64,000 nucleotides of DNA from positions 226,529 through 290,528 of the forward strand of contig NZ_WMEF01000004.1 of assembly GCF_009724685.1 (NCBI RefSeq). Reading direction: 5' to 3'. Numbering within the stretch: position 1 is the first letter of the stretch; each line of letters opens with the position of its first letter. The DNA comes from Lysinibacillus cavernae (GTDB lineage Bacteria > Bacillota > Bacilli > Bacillales_A > Planococcaceae). Shown piece after piece: positions 15,786 through 25,005 of the stretch. Position numbers and translations under genes: made by a program. The notes under the pieces are model-generated. The model had not been told where the DNA came from, did not search any database, and saw only the letters and a program-made list of their open reading frames with translations.

Positions 15786-18700
15786 TTAATTTTCTTCAAT
15801 ATCTTTACGGTTTTTCTTTAACATTTTAGATAGCATTTCATAAACAATTGGTACAACAACTAATGTTAATAGTGTTGAAGATAGTAAACCACCAATTACA
15901 GTAATGGCTAAGTCTTTAGAAATTAAACCACTACCGCCAGTACCAAGTGCCATAGGAACCATTGCACCGATTGTTGCAATAGCTGTCATAAGGATTGGAC
16001 GTAAACGTGTTGCCCCTGCTTCTAGGATGGCTTCACGCATTGCAAGACCATCATGTTCCATATGAATGATACGGTCCACTAATACGATTGCGTTTGTTAC
16101 AACGATCCCAATTAACATCAATAGACCCATCATTACAGAAACAGAAATAGTTTGCCCTGTTACGAATAAACCAACAAATGCACCAATTACGGCGAATGGT
16201 AGTGAGAATAGAATAGCGAATGGCGCTAAACCTTCACCGAATGTTACAACTAGAATGAAGTATACAATGGCAATTGCCGCTAGCATAGCAATACCAAGCT
16301 TAGTGAATGTTTCTTGCATATCTGCAGCAACACCAGCAACACCTGTCGTTACACCTTTAGGTAAATCTAATTTATCAATTTTCTTATCAGCAGCAGCAGT
16401 TGCTTTTGAGATATCGTCTCCGATAATCGTACCAGATACTGTTGCGAAATACTCACCTTTTGAACGGGATAATGAGTTAAGTGTTGTACCTTCCTCAACA
16501 TCTACTAGTTCACCGATTGTCATTGTTGTGCCTAATGCTGTTTTAATTTCAGTAGCTAAGACATCATCAAGAGAAGTTGCGGCTGCTTTAGCTTCACGTT
16601 GAATAATGACATCAATATCTTCGCCATCATTTTCTACTGTTGTTAAAACTTCTTGTGATGTATTCGAATTTAACGCCATCACAATTTGCGCTGTCGTTAA
16701 GCCGTATTGAAGGACATTCTTCTGTTCGACTTTTAGTACATGCTCTACATATGGATCTTCATTATCAGATTTTATATCTTCTAAGCCATCCACTTCTTTT
16801 AGAACACCTTCTACTTGATTGACAGCATCACGAAGTTTATCTAAATCATCACTATATAATGAATAGCTTACTTCGTTTGAAGACATGGACATAGACGAGA
16901 AGTTTTGAGATTTCCATTCTCCTGATTGGCCGATATTAAATACATAATTTTCTACTTCTTCACGAGCTTTAGGGAAGTCTTTCATATCAGGATCAAAGAT
17001 AAGGTACATTAAGGCACCGCCAGCGCCTCCACCCATCATCATTGCTGATGGATCGACATTATTAGCATCTGTTATGGAAACTTGTAAAATATCAACATCT
17101 TTACGTTTCATTAATTCTTTTTCTACTTTTTCAACATTCGCTGCCGTTTCATCAGCAAGCTCTCCAGTTGCTGGAGTATACGTTAAGTACATGACTTTTT
17201 CTTCCTGTGATCCCATGAAACTAAAACCAATAAGTGGTGTTAATGCTAGAGAACCAGCAAGTAAAAGAATCGCAATAACTGAAGTAATAATTTTGTGATT
17301 TAATGTTTTTTCTAAGATAACTTTGTACCAATTTGCAAGTTTACCAACTTCTTTGTGTTGACTTTCTTTTTTCTCACCATATAGTTTTTTACGGAATAAA
17401 AAGTGAGATAAAGCAGGTACGATTGTGATTGCTACTAGTAATGACGCACCTAATGCAAATGTCATCGTTAAGGCAAATGGCATGAATAATTCGCCAACCA
17501 TACCACCTACGAAAATAAGTGGGGCGAATACAGCCACCGTTACTAATGTTGAGGAAAGAATTGGTTTAAACATTTCAATCGTCGCTTCACGAATTAGGGC
17601 ACGGCCCGTTAATTTTTCTTGTTTTAAGTGAATACGTCGATAAATATTTTCAACAACTACGATTGAGTCATCAATAACACGACCAATTGCGACGGTAATC
17701 GCACCGAGGGTCATAATGTTTAGTGTGATATCCATCCAGTTTAATAGCAGTAATGCCATGAAAATAGAAACTGGGATAGAGATAATCGAAATAATAGTTG
17801 ATTTGAAATCACGTAAGAATAGCAGAATGATTAATACGGCAATTGCGCCACCGAATACTGCTTTTTCAATCATTGTAAATACAGAATCTTCAATTGGAGC
17901 ACCTTGGTCAAGAGAGATGTCTACGTTTAAGCCATCTAATCGTTTTTCCTCATCTTTCATGAGGTCTTTTACTGCGTTTACAACGGTTACCGTATTAGCA
18001 TCTTGACCTTTTACGATTTGAATTGCAATGGCATCTTGACCATTTGTACGTGAAACAGATTGTACTTTACCTTCTACTTCAATCGTTGCAATATCACCTA
18101 AGCGAACGAAAGGTGAAGGATTTGTAGCTGAAGGTGTGACTGGAATTAATAAATCTTTCAGCTCATCTACTGATTTCACTTTACCGTCTACTGAAACGGC
18201 TTGTTCACCAACAGTAAATTGATATAAACCAAGTGACAGTGACATATCACTTGCCTGAATCATTTGTTTAACAGTATCCTCTGTTAAACCTAGTGCAGCC
18301 ATTTTTTCTTCATCATATTTAAATGATACTTGTTCAATGTGCTGACCTGTAATGGTAGCAGAGGCAACACCATCAATTTTTTCGATTTTCGGAAGTAAAA
18401 CGTCTTCTACTGTTGAAGTAAGATCCACAATATCTTCCGTAGAGCTACTTACAGATAAAGCGACTACAGGCATCATGTTCATGCTGATGGCCATGATAGT
18501 TGGCTCTTGAGCACCTTCAGGTAGTTTGATATTATCTAAAGCTGCTTCTAATTGGCGCTTTTTCTCATCCATATCAATTCCATAGTCGTATTCCACTTGA
18601 ACTTGTGCTACGTTGGAAGAGGAAGTTGAGTAAACGGCCTTAACATCTTCTAAGCTTTCGATGGATTTCTCAAATGGAATGGAAAGCTCATTCATTACTT

Positions 18701-18881
18701 GTTCAGGCGTTGCGCCAGGATATACACCCATGACAATTAAGTATGGGATCGAGATATCGGGTATAGATTCCATTTTCATTCTTGTACCCGAATAAATTCC
18801 AGAGACAGTGATGATAATTGTTAATAACCACACTGCCAATTTGTTTTTCAATACGAAATTAACTAAACCTTTCACCTTCAC
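15786..18881 (-). CDS. RND efflux transporter (SwrC/AcrB-type)
   Basis: A 1031-aa proton-driven RND pump in the cytoplasmic membrane, with 12 spans and two large external loops (about residues 35-330 and 550-835). Conserved membrane motif GRVIDDSIVVVENIYRRIH (about residues 401-419) carries the paired Asp of TM4. The closest well-known Firmicute relative is SwrC (YerP), which confers surfactin and drug tolerance. No periplasmic-adaptor gene is adjacent, as is usual for Gram-positive RND pumps. A Met/Gly-rich patch (SAMMMGGGAGGALM, near residue 610) is in the second loop. Divergent from a TetR gene with a shared operator. Confidence 0.93.
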   Translation of the reverse strand: MKVKGLVNFVLKNKLAVWLLTIIITVSGIYSGTRMKMESIPDISIPYLIVMGVYPGATPEQVMNELSIPFEKSIESLEDVKAVYSTSSSNVAQVQVEYDYGIDMDEKKRQLEAALDNIKLPEGAQEPTIMAISMNMMPVVALSVSSSTEDIVDLTSTVEDVLLPKIEKIDGVASATITGQHIEQVSFKYDEEKMAALGLTEDTVKQMIQASDMSLSLGLYQFTVGEQAVSVDGKVKSVDELKDLLIPVTPSATNPSPFVRLGDIATIEVEGKVQSVSRTNGQDAIAIQIVKGQDANTVTVVNAVKDLMKDEEKRLDGLNVDISLDQGAPIEDSVFTMIEKAVFGGAIAVLIILLFLRDFKSTIISIISIPVSIFMALLLLNWMDITLNIMTLGAITVAIGRVIDDSIVVVENIYRRIHLKQEKLTGRALIREATIEMFKPILSSTLVTVAVFAPLIFVGGMVGELFMPFALTMTFALGASLLVAITIVPALSHFLFRKKLYGEKKESQHKEVGKLANWYKVILEKTLNHKIITSVIAILLLAGSLALTPLIGFSFMGSQEEKVMYLTYTPATGELADETAANVEKVEKELMKRKDVDILQVSITDANNVDPSAMMMGGGAGGALMYLIFDPDMKDFPKAREEVENYVFNIGQSGEWKSQNFSSMSMSSNEVSYSLYSDDLDKLRDAVNQVEGVLKEVDGLEDIKSDNEDPYVEHVLKVEQKNVLQYGLTTAQIVMALNSNTSQEVLTTVENDGEDIDVIIQREAKAAATSLDDVLATEIKTALGTTMTIGELVDVEEGTTLNSLSRSKGEYFATVSGTIIGDDISKATAAADKKIDKLDLPKGVTTGVAGVAADMQETFTKLGIAMLAAIAIVYFILVVTFGEGLAPFAILFSLPFAVIGAFVGLFVTGQTISVSVMMGLLMLIGIVVTNAIVLVDRIIHMEHDGLAMREAILEAGATRLRPILMTAIATIGAMVPMALGTGGSGLISKDLAITVIGGLLSSTLLTLVVVPIVYEMLSKMLKKNRKDIEEN

Positions 18882-18917
18882 ACCTACCCTTTATTGACTA
18901 TCTAAATTCAATTATTT

Positions 18918-18946
18918 ATACTAATGACTAATCGGTCATTTGTCAA
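18918..18946 (-). promoter_or_regulatory. RND pump promoter with embedded TetR-type operator
   Basis: On the minus strand TTGACA (18946-18941) and TAGTAT (18923-18918) are 17 bases apart. The spacer is occupied by a perfect six-base-arm palindrome AATGAC-TAATCG-GTCATT (18923-18940). A repressor bound there would exclude RNA polymerase. The adjacent TetR gene is the obvious candidate. Confidence 0.75.
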
Positions 18947-18974
18947 CGAAATGCATTAGGAGAGATTTAAAAAT

Positions 18975-19808
18975 ATGTTAAAAAAGCAATTAATTATGGA
19001 GAAAGCGTTAGAGCTGTTTTCTGAACAAGGTTTTGAAGCTACGTCTGTACAACAAATTACAGAACGCTGCGGGATTTCTAAAGGTGCATTTTATTTATCC
19101 TTCAAAACGAAAGATGAACTTGTTATTTCGATGGTGGACCACTATTTACAGAAGTTCATAATAGATATTGACCAAGTAGTCAGAGGGGCGTATAACAAAG
19201 AAACGATTTTGATTGAATTTTATAAAAGCATCTTTCAAGCATTTAAGGATCATTCTGCATCCGCTCGTGTATTTTTTAACGAAAAGGTCTTCCTAACGAA
19301 AAAAGAGTTATTTCATAAAATAACGGCGTATGAAGCAGAAATGTCTAAATCAATCATCTATATGCTTGAGCAACTTTATAAGGATAAACTACAAGAAACG
19401 AAATACGATGTCATGTATTGTATTAAAGGATTTATGAAGAGTTATGCTGAGATTTTTATTTTTTCAGATATGCCTCTTGATCTAGAGCAATTAGCTAAAT
19501 CTTTAGCAGAGAAGACAAATATTATTGCATACCATACAACCATTCCTTTTATTACGGAAGAACTTGTGCCATTTATAGCAAAACCTTGTGAACAAGATGT
19601 ATCAAAGGATGCTTTACTGCAATTATTTGAGCAAAATATTGTTAATGAAGAAGATTCTATTAAGAGAGAATCGCTTGAGCTGTTAAAACAAGAAATAGAA
19701 AATCCAACCTATAGTACAGCCATTATTAAGGGGTTAATTGAAAATTTACGTATAGATCCAGCGTACCATTGGATAGCTTATGTAAGCGCAAAATACTTTA
19801 ATATTTGA
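18975..19808 (+). CDS. TetR/AcrR family transcriptional regulator
   Basis: A 277-aa repressor with an N-terminal helix-turn-helix (residues 8-50; SVQQITERCGISKGAFYLSF) and a long helical ligand-binding domain. It is longer than the usual 190-220 aa, the extra residues being at the C-terminus. Start ATG follows TTAGGAGAG with about nine bases. Divergently transcribed from the RND pump with a 93-base intergenic region containing the palindrome; it probably represses the pump and is released by a pump substrate. It may also repress itself. Confidence 0.92.
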   Translation: MLKKQLIMEKALELFSEQGFEATSVQQITERCGISKGAFYLSFKTKDELVISMVDHYLQKFIIDIDQVVRGAYNKETILIEFYKSIFQAFKDHSASARVFFNEKVFLTKKELFHKITAYEAEMSKSIIYMLEQLYKDKLQETKYDVMYCIKGFMKSYAEIFIFSDMPLDLEQLAKSLAEKTNIIAYHTTIPFITEELVPFIAKPCEQDVSKDALLQLFEQNIVNEEDSIKRESLELLKQEIENPTYSTAIIKGLIENLRIDPAYHWIAYVSAKYFNI

Positions 19809-19818
19809 ATTGCAGGAT

Positions 19819-19859
19819 AGAATTGTTCACGTTAGACAAGTGAACAATTCTATTTTTTT
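19819..19859 (+). terminator. Terminator of the TetR gene
   Basis: AGAATTGTTCAC pairs perfectly with GTGAACAATTCT; ATTTTTTT follows. Confidence 0.9.
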
Positions 19860-19867
19860 AAGCATTA

Positions 19868-20647
19868 TTAATCTGTTAACTGTGGCATAGATTGCAGAGC
19901 CTCTAACGCACTATGGAAGGGTTCTTGAATCCATAATAATCGTTCAAGAAAGTTTTTAACGTCAATCGGCAAAGCCAATTCATGCTGCCAAGCTTTCTCT
20001 TTTTTTTTGCTTGGCTTATAGTCGGAGTAAAGTAAGAATAATAAAAAATGACCGACAAAATAAAGATCGCTAATATGATTTTCCGCTTGCTTAGGATTTT
20101 TTGTTAAAGAAATATCGACTGTTTTCTTAAGGGTGCTAGCAAGACCAAAGTCGATAATATGCAATTGTTGATGGACTAATAATATATTAGGAATACGTAA
20201 ATCTCGATGCACAATACCGTGATTGTGTAAGCGTATAATTTTTTCTAAAAGCTGTTTTGCAATGGCCAGTGATTGAGCCACTGTAAACTTGGCACCCTCT
20301 TGAAAAATAAGTTGCTCAAAAGTTTGCCCGTTTACATAGTCCATGATAAAGAATGGTAAGTCTTGAATCGTTCCTGATGAATGAATAGAAGGAACGTACG
20401 GCAATGATACTTGTTGAAGTATGTGAATTTCTTGTTTAAACTTATGAATGGTTTTCTGGTGGTGACGATGTTTGGGACGCAAGCATTTTAAAACATACAG
20501 CTTTTCCGACGAGCGATCTCCAATTAAATACGCACGACCATATGAGCCATAGCCGAGAAATTTTTTAAAAGAGAAATTGGGATGTTCAGCTATGAAATGC
20601 TCTACTGCCTGATCAAAACTTTTTTCGGATAGTCGTTTCCACCACAT
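19868..20647 (-). CDS. Small serine/threonine protein kinase
   Basis: A 259-aa single-domain Hanks-type kinase without membrane span or PASTA repeats. Key elements are present: glycine loop LGYGSYGRA (31-39), ATP-anchoring Lys54 (VLKCL), catalytic loop VHRDLRIPN (146-154) and metal-binding DFG (166-168). The C-lobe is shortened compared with eukaryotic kinases. Residues 57-65 are a basic His/Arg/Lys cluster. The ATG overlaps the stop of the upstream Ser/Arg/Tyr-rich gene as TAATG, so translation is coupled. This suggests the two products work together, perhaps as kinase and substrate, though that is inference. Relatives in Bacilli include YrzF-type kinases; some are sporulation-linked. Confidence 0.88.
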   Translation of the reverse strand: MWWKRLSEKSFDQAVEHFIAEHPNFSFKKFLGYGSYGRAYLIGDRSSEKLYVLKCLRPKHRHHQKTIHKFKQEIHILQQVSLPYVPSIHSSGTIQDLPFFIMDYVNGQTFEQLIFQEGAKFTVAQSLAIAKQLLEKIIRLHNHGIVHRDLRIPNILLVHQQLHIIDFGLASTLKKTVDISLTKNPKQAENHISDLYFVGHFLLFLLYSDYKPSKKKEKAWQHELALPIDVKNFLERLLWIQEPFHSALEALQSMPQLTD

Positions 20648-20823
20648 TAGCTACTAAAGAAACTCATGGAGCTGAAAAAACTACGTGAGCTTTTACGAGA
20701 GCTACGTTTATAATGCTTATGACCATAATAATTATGTCGTTTCGAATATCTGCGACGGCTACTTGATGAAGAATAACGACGTTTAGATTTACCGAGTAAG
20801 GAATGAAGAATTTTATCTAGCAT
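20647..20823 (-). CDS. Ser/Arg/Tyr-rich small basic protein, 58 aa
   Basis: A short gene with clear signals: AAGGAG seven bases before ATG, and a stop that shares one base with the kinase start (TAATG). The product starts MLDKILHSLLGKSKRRY, then has SSSSSRRRYSKRH, NYYGHKHYKRSSRKSSR and ends SFFSSMSFFSS. About one third of residues are serine and a third Arg/Lys/His, with five tyrosines; no membrane span. The many Ser next to Arg resemble substrates of basophilic kinases and the phosphorylated repeats of spore coat protein CotG. No homologue is recognised by eye. Confidence 0.72.
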   Translation of the reverse strand: MLDKILHSLLGKSKRRYSSSSSRRRYSKRHNYYGHKHYKRSSRKSSRSFFSSMSFFSS

Positions 20824-20897
20824 AAAAACGCTCCTTTTTGATGTTGTTATTACTATATACGCAAAAATTAAAAAAGAGGTTTCAAAAATTGAAAAAT

Positions 20898-20934
20898 AAA
20901 AAAAGAAGCTATGTAAAATTTACATAGCTTCTTT
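20898..20934 (-). terminator. Terminator of rpoY-rnjA
   Basis: AAGAAGCTATGTAAA and TTTACATAGCTTCTT form a perfect stem; on the minus strand a long T run follows. Confidence 0.9.
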
Positions 20935-20942
20935 ACATGAGG

Positions 20943-22610
20943 CTAAACTTCCATAATGATCGGTAAAATCATTGGTCGACGTTTAGTCTTTTCGAATAGG
21001 TAAGGTCCTAAAACGTCTGTAATTTCATTTTTTAATTCTGTCCATTGAGGTGTTTTGCTTTGAATTGTTTCATTAAGATGACGATTTAGCATTTTCTGTG
21101 CCTCATTAATCATCGTACCTGATTCACGCATGTAGACGAAGCCACGCGAAATGATATCAGGACCCGAAACAATTTTATGGTTTTCCATATCAACACTTAC
21201 CACAACGATCACTAAACCTTCTTCGGAAAGGATGCGTCGATCACGTAATACAATATTGCCGATATCACCAATACCATTACCATCAATGTAAACATCACCG
21301 GAAGGGATACGACCAGCTACATGTGCTTCATTGGCACTTAATGCCAATACATCACCGTTTTCCATAACAAATGTATTGTCAAGTGGAACATCACAATCTT
21401 CTGCTAGGTGTGTATGCATTTTTAACATACGGAATTCACCATGAATAGGCATAAAGAATTTAGGCTTCATTAAACGAAGCATCAACTTTTGCTCTTCTTG
21501 AGATCCGTGACCAGATGTATGGATATTATTTAATGCACCATGAATGACTTCTGCACCTGCGCGGAACAATAAATTAATGATTTTGTTTACACTCACAGTA
21601 TTACCTGGTACTGGTGAAGAAGAAAAGATCACTGTATCGCCAGGTTGTATTTGAATCTGGCGGTGTGTGCCATTGGCAATACGTGATAAGGCAGCCATTG
21701 GTTCACCTTGAGAGCCTGTACACAAAATCATGACTTCATTTGCAGGAAGACGATTAATGCTTTGGGCGTCAATAAAGGTATCCTTAGGAGCAGTGATATA
21801 GCCAAGCTCACGACCAATTGTGATAGCATTGTCCATTGAGCGACCAAAAACAGCGATTTTTCTTCCGTATTTTATAGCAGCGTCTGTGGCTTGCTGTAAA
21901 CGGTGAATATTTGACGCAAATGTAGCAAAAATAATACGGCTATCAACTTTGCGGAAAATTTCATCGATACTCTTTCCAACTGTACGCTCTGACATAGTGA
22001 AATTAGGCTTTTCAGCGTTTGTACTATCAGATAATAGGCAAAGCACGCCATCTCGACCGATTTCGGCCATCTTTGTTAGGTTGGCTGGTTCGCCTACAGG
22101 TGTAAAGTCAAATTTAAAGTCGCCTGTGTGAACGATATTACCAGGTGGTGTTTTGACAACAATTCCATATGCATCAGGAATACTATGTGTTGTTCTAAAG
22201 AAGCTAACAGATGTTTTTCTAAATTTAATAACATCTTCTTCTTTAATTTCGATTAGCTTTGTTGTACGTAACAAGCCATGTTCTTCTAATTTATTACGTA
22301 ATAAGCCAAGTGCGAGCTTACCACCATAGACAGGAATATTTACTTGACGTAAAAGGTATGGAATACCACCGATATGATCCTCATGTCCATGTGTAATAAA
22401 CAGTCCTTTGATTTTGTCGACGTTACGTACTAAGTACGTATAGTCGGGAATAACATAGTCAATGCCGAGTAAGTCATCTTCTGGAAATTTAATACCAGCG
22501 TCAATTAAAATAATTTCATCTTGAAATTGAACGCCGTAAGTGTTTTTGCCGATTTCGCCCAGTCCGCCGAGCGCGAAAACAGCTGCTTGGTCATTTTTAA
22601 CAAACTTCAT
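20943..22610 (-). CDS. rnjA: Ribonuclease J1
   Basis: A 555-aa endo/5'-exoribonuclease central to mRNA decay and rRNA maturation in Firmicutes. The metallo-beta-lactamase motif is [10 protein letters not shown] with His74, His76, Asp78 and His79; other metal ligands are in HTGDFKFD and, later, FMPIHGEFR. The beta-CASP domain spans about residues 220-380, followed by the C-terminal domain. Lies five bases after rpoY, the same order as B. subtilis rpoY-rnjA. Length is exactly typical (555 aa). Confidence 0.96.
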   Translation of the reverse strand: MKFVKNDQAAVFALGGLGEIGKNTYGVQFQDEIILIDAGIKFPEDDLLGIDYVIPDYTYLVRNVDKIKGLFITHGHEDHIGGIPYLLRQVNIPVYGGKLALGLLRNKLEEHGLLRTTKLIEIKEEDVIKFRKTSVSFFRTTHSIPDAYGIVVKTPPGNIVHTGDFKFDFTPVGEPANLTKMAEIGRDGVLCLLSDSTNAEKPNFTMSERTVGKSIDEIFRKVDSRIIFATFASNIHRLQQATDAAIKYGRKIAVFGRSMDNAITIGRELGYITAPKDTFIDAQSINRLPANEVMILCTGSQGEPMAALSRIANGTHRQIQIQPGDTVIFSSSPVPGNTVSVNKIINLLFRAGAEVIHGALNNIHTSGHGSQEEQKLMLRLMKPKFFMPIHGEFRMLKMHTHLAEDCDVPLDNTFVMENGDVLALSANEAHVAGRIPSGDVYIDGNGIGDIGNIVLRDRRILSEEGLVIVVVSVDMENHKIVSGPDIISRGFVYMRESGTMINEAQKMLNRHLNETIQSKTPQWTELKNEITDVLGPYLFEKTKRRPMILPIIMEV

Positions 22611-22615
22611 GTTTG

Positions 22616-22825
22616 TTAAATTTCCTCCAAGATAAAGTTCGGGCTTGCTTGTTCGTAATCTAAATAGTTACCTTCAAGCAGCTGAACGAACTCGATGTTG
22701 TAGTTTCGGTCTTTTAGCTTTTGACGTACTTCGCGTTCTGAAGCAGCTTCAAGGTATAGACTTTTAGTATTTTCGCGAACTGGAATTTCATTTGCATTTT
22801 CTTGATAATAAACTTTGTAAATCAT
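22616..22825 (-). CDS. rpoY: RNA polymerase epsilon subunit RpoY (YkzG)
   Basis: A 69-aa accessory subunit of Firmicute RNA polymerase. The body [23 protein letters not shown] with the later [15 protein letters not shown] is characteristic of the YkzG/DUF1447 family. The ATG at 22825 has AAAGGAGAG seven bases before it; a longer frame to 22900 lacks an SD and would add residues not found in the family. Precedes rnjA in the usual order, suggesting coordinated transcription and RNA decay. Confidence 0.93.
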   Translation of the reverse strand: MIYKVYYQENANEIPVRENTKSLYLEAASEREVRQKLKDRNYNIEFVQLLEGNYLDYEQASPNFILEEI

Positions 22826-23061
22826 AGTTTGCTCTCCTTTAATTGCGTACAATTTTCTTGCACCTTTGACTACTACCACACACGTGCTACAAGAAAACAA
22901 CGAATTTCTTTAAAGAAGAAATGTACGTTTGTAATCCTTGTATCTCAATACTTCAATTGTGCACTATGTTTAAAATTTATATAGGAAGTAGCGAGACAGT
23001 GGTTGCGTATAGCCAAATAAATGCATTTCCTTTATATTATCACGCAGTTCCTCTAAAATAA

Positions 23062-23090
23062 AGAAAAGCCCTTCAAATAATGAAGGGCAA
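23062..23090 (-). terminator. Terminator of the cationic peptide gene
   Basis: GCCCTTC (23068-23074) pairs with GAAGGGC (23082-23088); on the minus strand TTTTCTTTATT follows. Confidence 0.8.
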
Positions 23091-23093
23091 ATG

Positions 23094-23165
23094 TTAGGCA
23101 ATTGATTTTTTTCCGAGTACGCCGCGAAGTTTCTTTAACAATTTCCGTTTTAGTTTCTTCAGCAT
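23094..23165 (-). CDS. 23-residue cationic amphipathic peptide gene
   Basis: A very short gene with complete signals: promoter at 23187-23215, SD AAGGAG nine bases before ATG, a stop and an immediate terminator. The peptide opens MLKKLKRKLLKKLRG and ends VLGKKSIA: ten Lys/Arg and no acidic residue. The LKKLKRKLLKKL spacing gives one hydrophobic and one basic face in a helix, as in membrane-active or nucleic-acid-binding peptides. No signal peptide. I do not recognise a family. Possible roles include an antimicrobial or toxin-like peptide, a ribosome-associated peptide, or a leader; the stand-alone terminator argues against a leader. Confidence 0.7.
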   Translation of the reverse strand: MLKKLKRKLLKKLRGVLGKKSIA

Positions 23166-23186
23166 GGCACATCACTCCTTAGGATC

Positions 23187-23215
23187 ATTATAATAAAAAT
23201 TGTTGTCTATGTAAA
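23187..23215 (-). promoter_or_regulatory. Strong promoter of the cationic peptide gene
   Basis: Minus-strand TTTACA (23215-23210) and perfect TATAAT (23192-23187) with exactly 17 bases between them; the start falls near 23180, just before the SD. Confidence 0.8.
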
Positions 23216-23265
23216 GTAATTAACCTTGAAAGGATACTATTTAATTTATGGAAAGGGATAATAAA

Positions 23266-24036
23266 ATGAACAAAATTTTATTTTTTGATGTAGATGGTAC
23301 GCTTTATAACAGTGAAAAAAAATTACCTGCATCTGCAAAAGAGGCACTTTTGACAGCACGCCGTAATGGTTATGAATTGGCAATTGCTACAGGTCGTGCA
23401 CCATTTATGATTGAGTCATTACTAGAAGAATTGGCTATCGATACGTACGTTACCTTCAATGGACAGTATGTTGTATACAAAGGCGAGGTTGTCTATACAA
23501 ATGGAATTGAAAAAGACGAACTAGCTAAAATTATCGCCTTTGGTGAAGAACGCAATGAACCAGTAGTATTTTTAGATGATAAACGTATGATTGCATCTGT
23601 TGGAGATCATAGTATGGTAGCTGAAAGTCTAGATACACTTAAATATCCGTATCCAGAGTTAGACTCATCTTATTATATGCAGAATGATGTATATCAAACA
23701 CTTATATTTATGGAAGAAAAAGATGAACCTTTATATTGTGAAACATTTCCTAATGTTCAATTTGTGCGTTGGCATCGCTATTCTTGTGATATTTTGCCAA
23801 ATGGAGGGTCAAAGGCTGCTGGTATTGAAAAAGTACTTGAAAGAATGGGTATTACTTTACAAGATGCCTTTGCTTTTGGTGATGGCATAAACGATATCGA
23901 GATGCTACAGGCTGTTGGTATAAGTGTTGCCATGGGGAATGGTCATGAGCGAGTAAAGGCAGTTGCTCAGCATATTGCAGACCATGTTGATGAGGATGGT
24001 CTGGCGAAAATTATGCGCAAGCTTTCAATTATATAA
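23266..24036 (+). CDS. HAD-IIB (Cof-type) phosphatase
   Basis: A 256-aa HAD superfamily hydrolase. Motif I is FFDVDGTL (nucleophile Asp), motif II lies in AIATGRA, the conserved Lys in GGSKAAGIEKV and motif III/IV in FGDGINDIEML near residue 210. The insert between motifs II and III is the C2B cap that defines the Cof type. Substrates of this group are sugar phosphates, flavin phosphates or pyridoxal phosphate; not determined here. ATG 23266 has AAAGGGA seven bases before it, better than the in-frame ATG at 23248. Confidence 0.92.
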   Translation: MNKILFFDVDGTLYNSEKKLPASAKEALLTARRNGYELAIATGRAPFMIESLLEELAIDTYVTFNGQYVVYKGEVVYTNGIEKDELAKIIAFGEERNEPVVFLDDKRMIASVGDHSMVAESLDTLKYPYPELDSSYYMQNDVYQTLIFMEEKDEPLYCETFPNVQFVRWHRYSCDILPNGGSKAAGIEKVLERMGITLQDAFAFGDGINDIEMLQAVGISVAMGNGHERVKAVAQHIADHVDEDGLAKIMRKLSII

Positions 24037-24041
24037 AAATG

Positions 24042-24082
24042 AAAAAACAACTAGTTGGAAAACGCAGAACTAGTTGTTTTTT
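24042..24082. terminator. Bidirectional terminator between HAD and DeoR genes
   Basis: AAAAAACAACTAGTT and AACTAGTTGTTTTTT flank an 11-base loop; A and T runs serve both strands. Confidence 0.9.
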
Positions 24083-24086
24083 GAAT

Positions 24087-24860
24087 TTATTGATGATCCT
24101 CAGCAAGGTTGACGACTTTTATTTGAACGCCCTTATCCGAAAAATGTTGGATCGACTTTTTAGAAAGTGCATCATCCGTAATAATTACATCCACTTCGCT
24201 AATTGGGCAAACTTGAATCGCTACATCTTTATTAAATTTTGAGGAATCAGTCGCAACATAGACTGTTTGAGAGATTGAAATAATTTGTTTTCTAGTAATC
24301 GCCTCATCCAAACTAAAATCAGAAATGCCCTTGTCAATCGAAACGCCACTAGCACAAATAAAAGCTTTATTGATATTTAGGTGTTCGAAGCGGAAAAGAA
24401 ACTCATTTGATGTTACTGATTTTTCAGAGTGACGAACTTTACCGCCGATAAGTATAACCTCAATATTAGAGCCAATTAGATCAAAGGCTACTGGCAAAGA
24501 GTTAGTCACCACCGTTAACTTTTCCTTATCCAATAAAAAAGGTGTCATTTGATATGTAGTCGTTCCACTATCTATAAAAATACATTCCCCATCTTGAACA
24601 ACAGATGCGCAGGCTTTGGCAATGGCGACTTTCTCTGCTAACTGTTCATGAAGTCGTTGATCAATTAATCCCTCAACGGGTTCAATATATTTAATGCCTC
24701 CATAAAACTTCTCAATCTTCTTGTCTTGCATCAGTTGTTGGACATCACGTCGGATTGTTTCCATTGAAACGTTGAACTCTTTAGTGAGTGTCACTAATTT
24801 TACAACCTTATGCTGCCTTACAAACTGCAAAATTTGATGTTGCCTTTCTATCATATACAT
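24087..24860 (-). CDS. DeoR family regulator, probably of the phosphonate operon
   Basis: A 257-aa regulator: winged helix-turn-helix at residues 5-58 (VTLTKEFNVSMETIRRDVQQL) and a DeoR sensor domain with FIDSGTTTYQM (about 95-105) and VTNSL, which bind a phosphorylated ligand in this family. It is divergent from, and 145 bases away from, the 2-aminoethylphosphonate operon, with repeated TTTACTCAA-type sites between them. Phosphonate operons are usually under PhoB or LysR-type control, so a DeoR regulator would be notable. The ligand could be 2-aminoethylphosphonate or phosphonoacetaldehyde (inference). Confidence 0.88.
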   Translation of the reverse strand: MYMIERQHQILQFVRQHKVVKLVTLTKEFNVSMETIRRDVQQLMQDKKIEKFYGGIKYIEPVEGLIDQRLHEQLAEKVAIAKACASVVQDGECIFIDSGTTTYQMTPFLLDKEKLTVVTNSLPVAFDLIGSNIEVILIGGKVRHSEKSVTSNEFLFRFEHLNINKAFICASGVSIDKGISDFSLDEAITRKQIISISQTVYVATDSSKFNKDVAIQVCPISEVDVIITDDALSKKSIQHFSDKGVQIKVVNLAEDHQ

Positions 24861-24880
24861 TTCATCACCTCTACTAGATA

Positions 24881-24942
24881 TTTACTCAAAATAATCATAA
24901 CTTTGTCAATAGTTGGTCAGAATTTACTCAACATTTACACAA
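24881..24942. promoter_or_regulatory. Repeated operator-like sites between deoR and phn operon
   Basis: TTTACTCAA occurs at 24881-24889 and 24923-24931 (42 bases, four helical turns) and the variant TTTACACAA at 24934-24942. DeoR-type repressors commonly use such direct repeats. TATACT at 24971-24976 is a possible -10 box of the phn operon but I see no good -35. Confidence 0.45.
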
Positions 24943-25005
24943 AAACGCATTTTCCTTTACAAATCGTCACTATACTAAAGCTAAGAACTGAGAGAGGTGA
25001 CCAAT

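Noticed and set aside
16066..16602. 178-codon open frame antisense to the RND pump
   Set aside because: No SD or promoter, composition is that of a mirror frame of a strongly coding gene.
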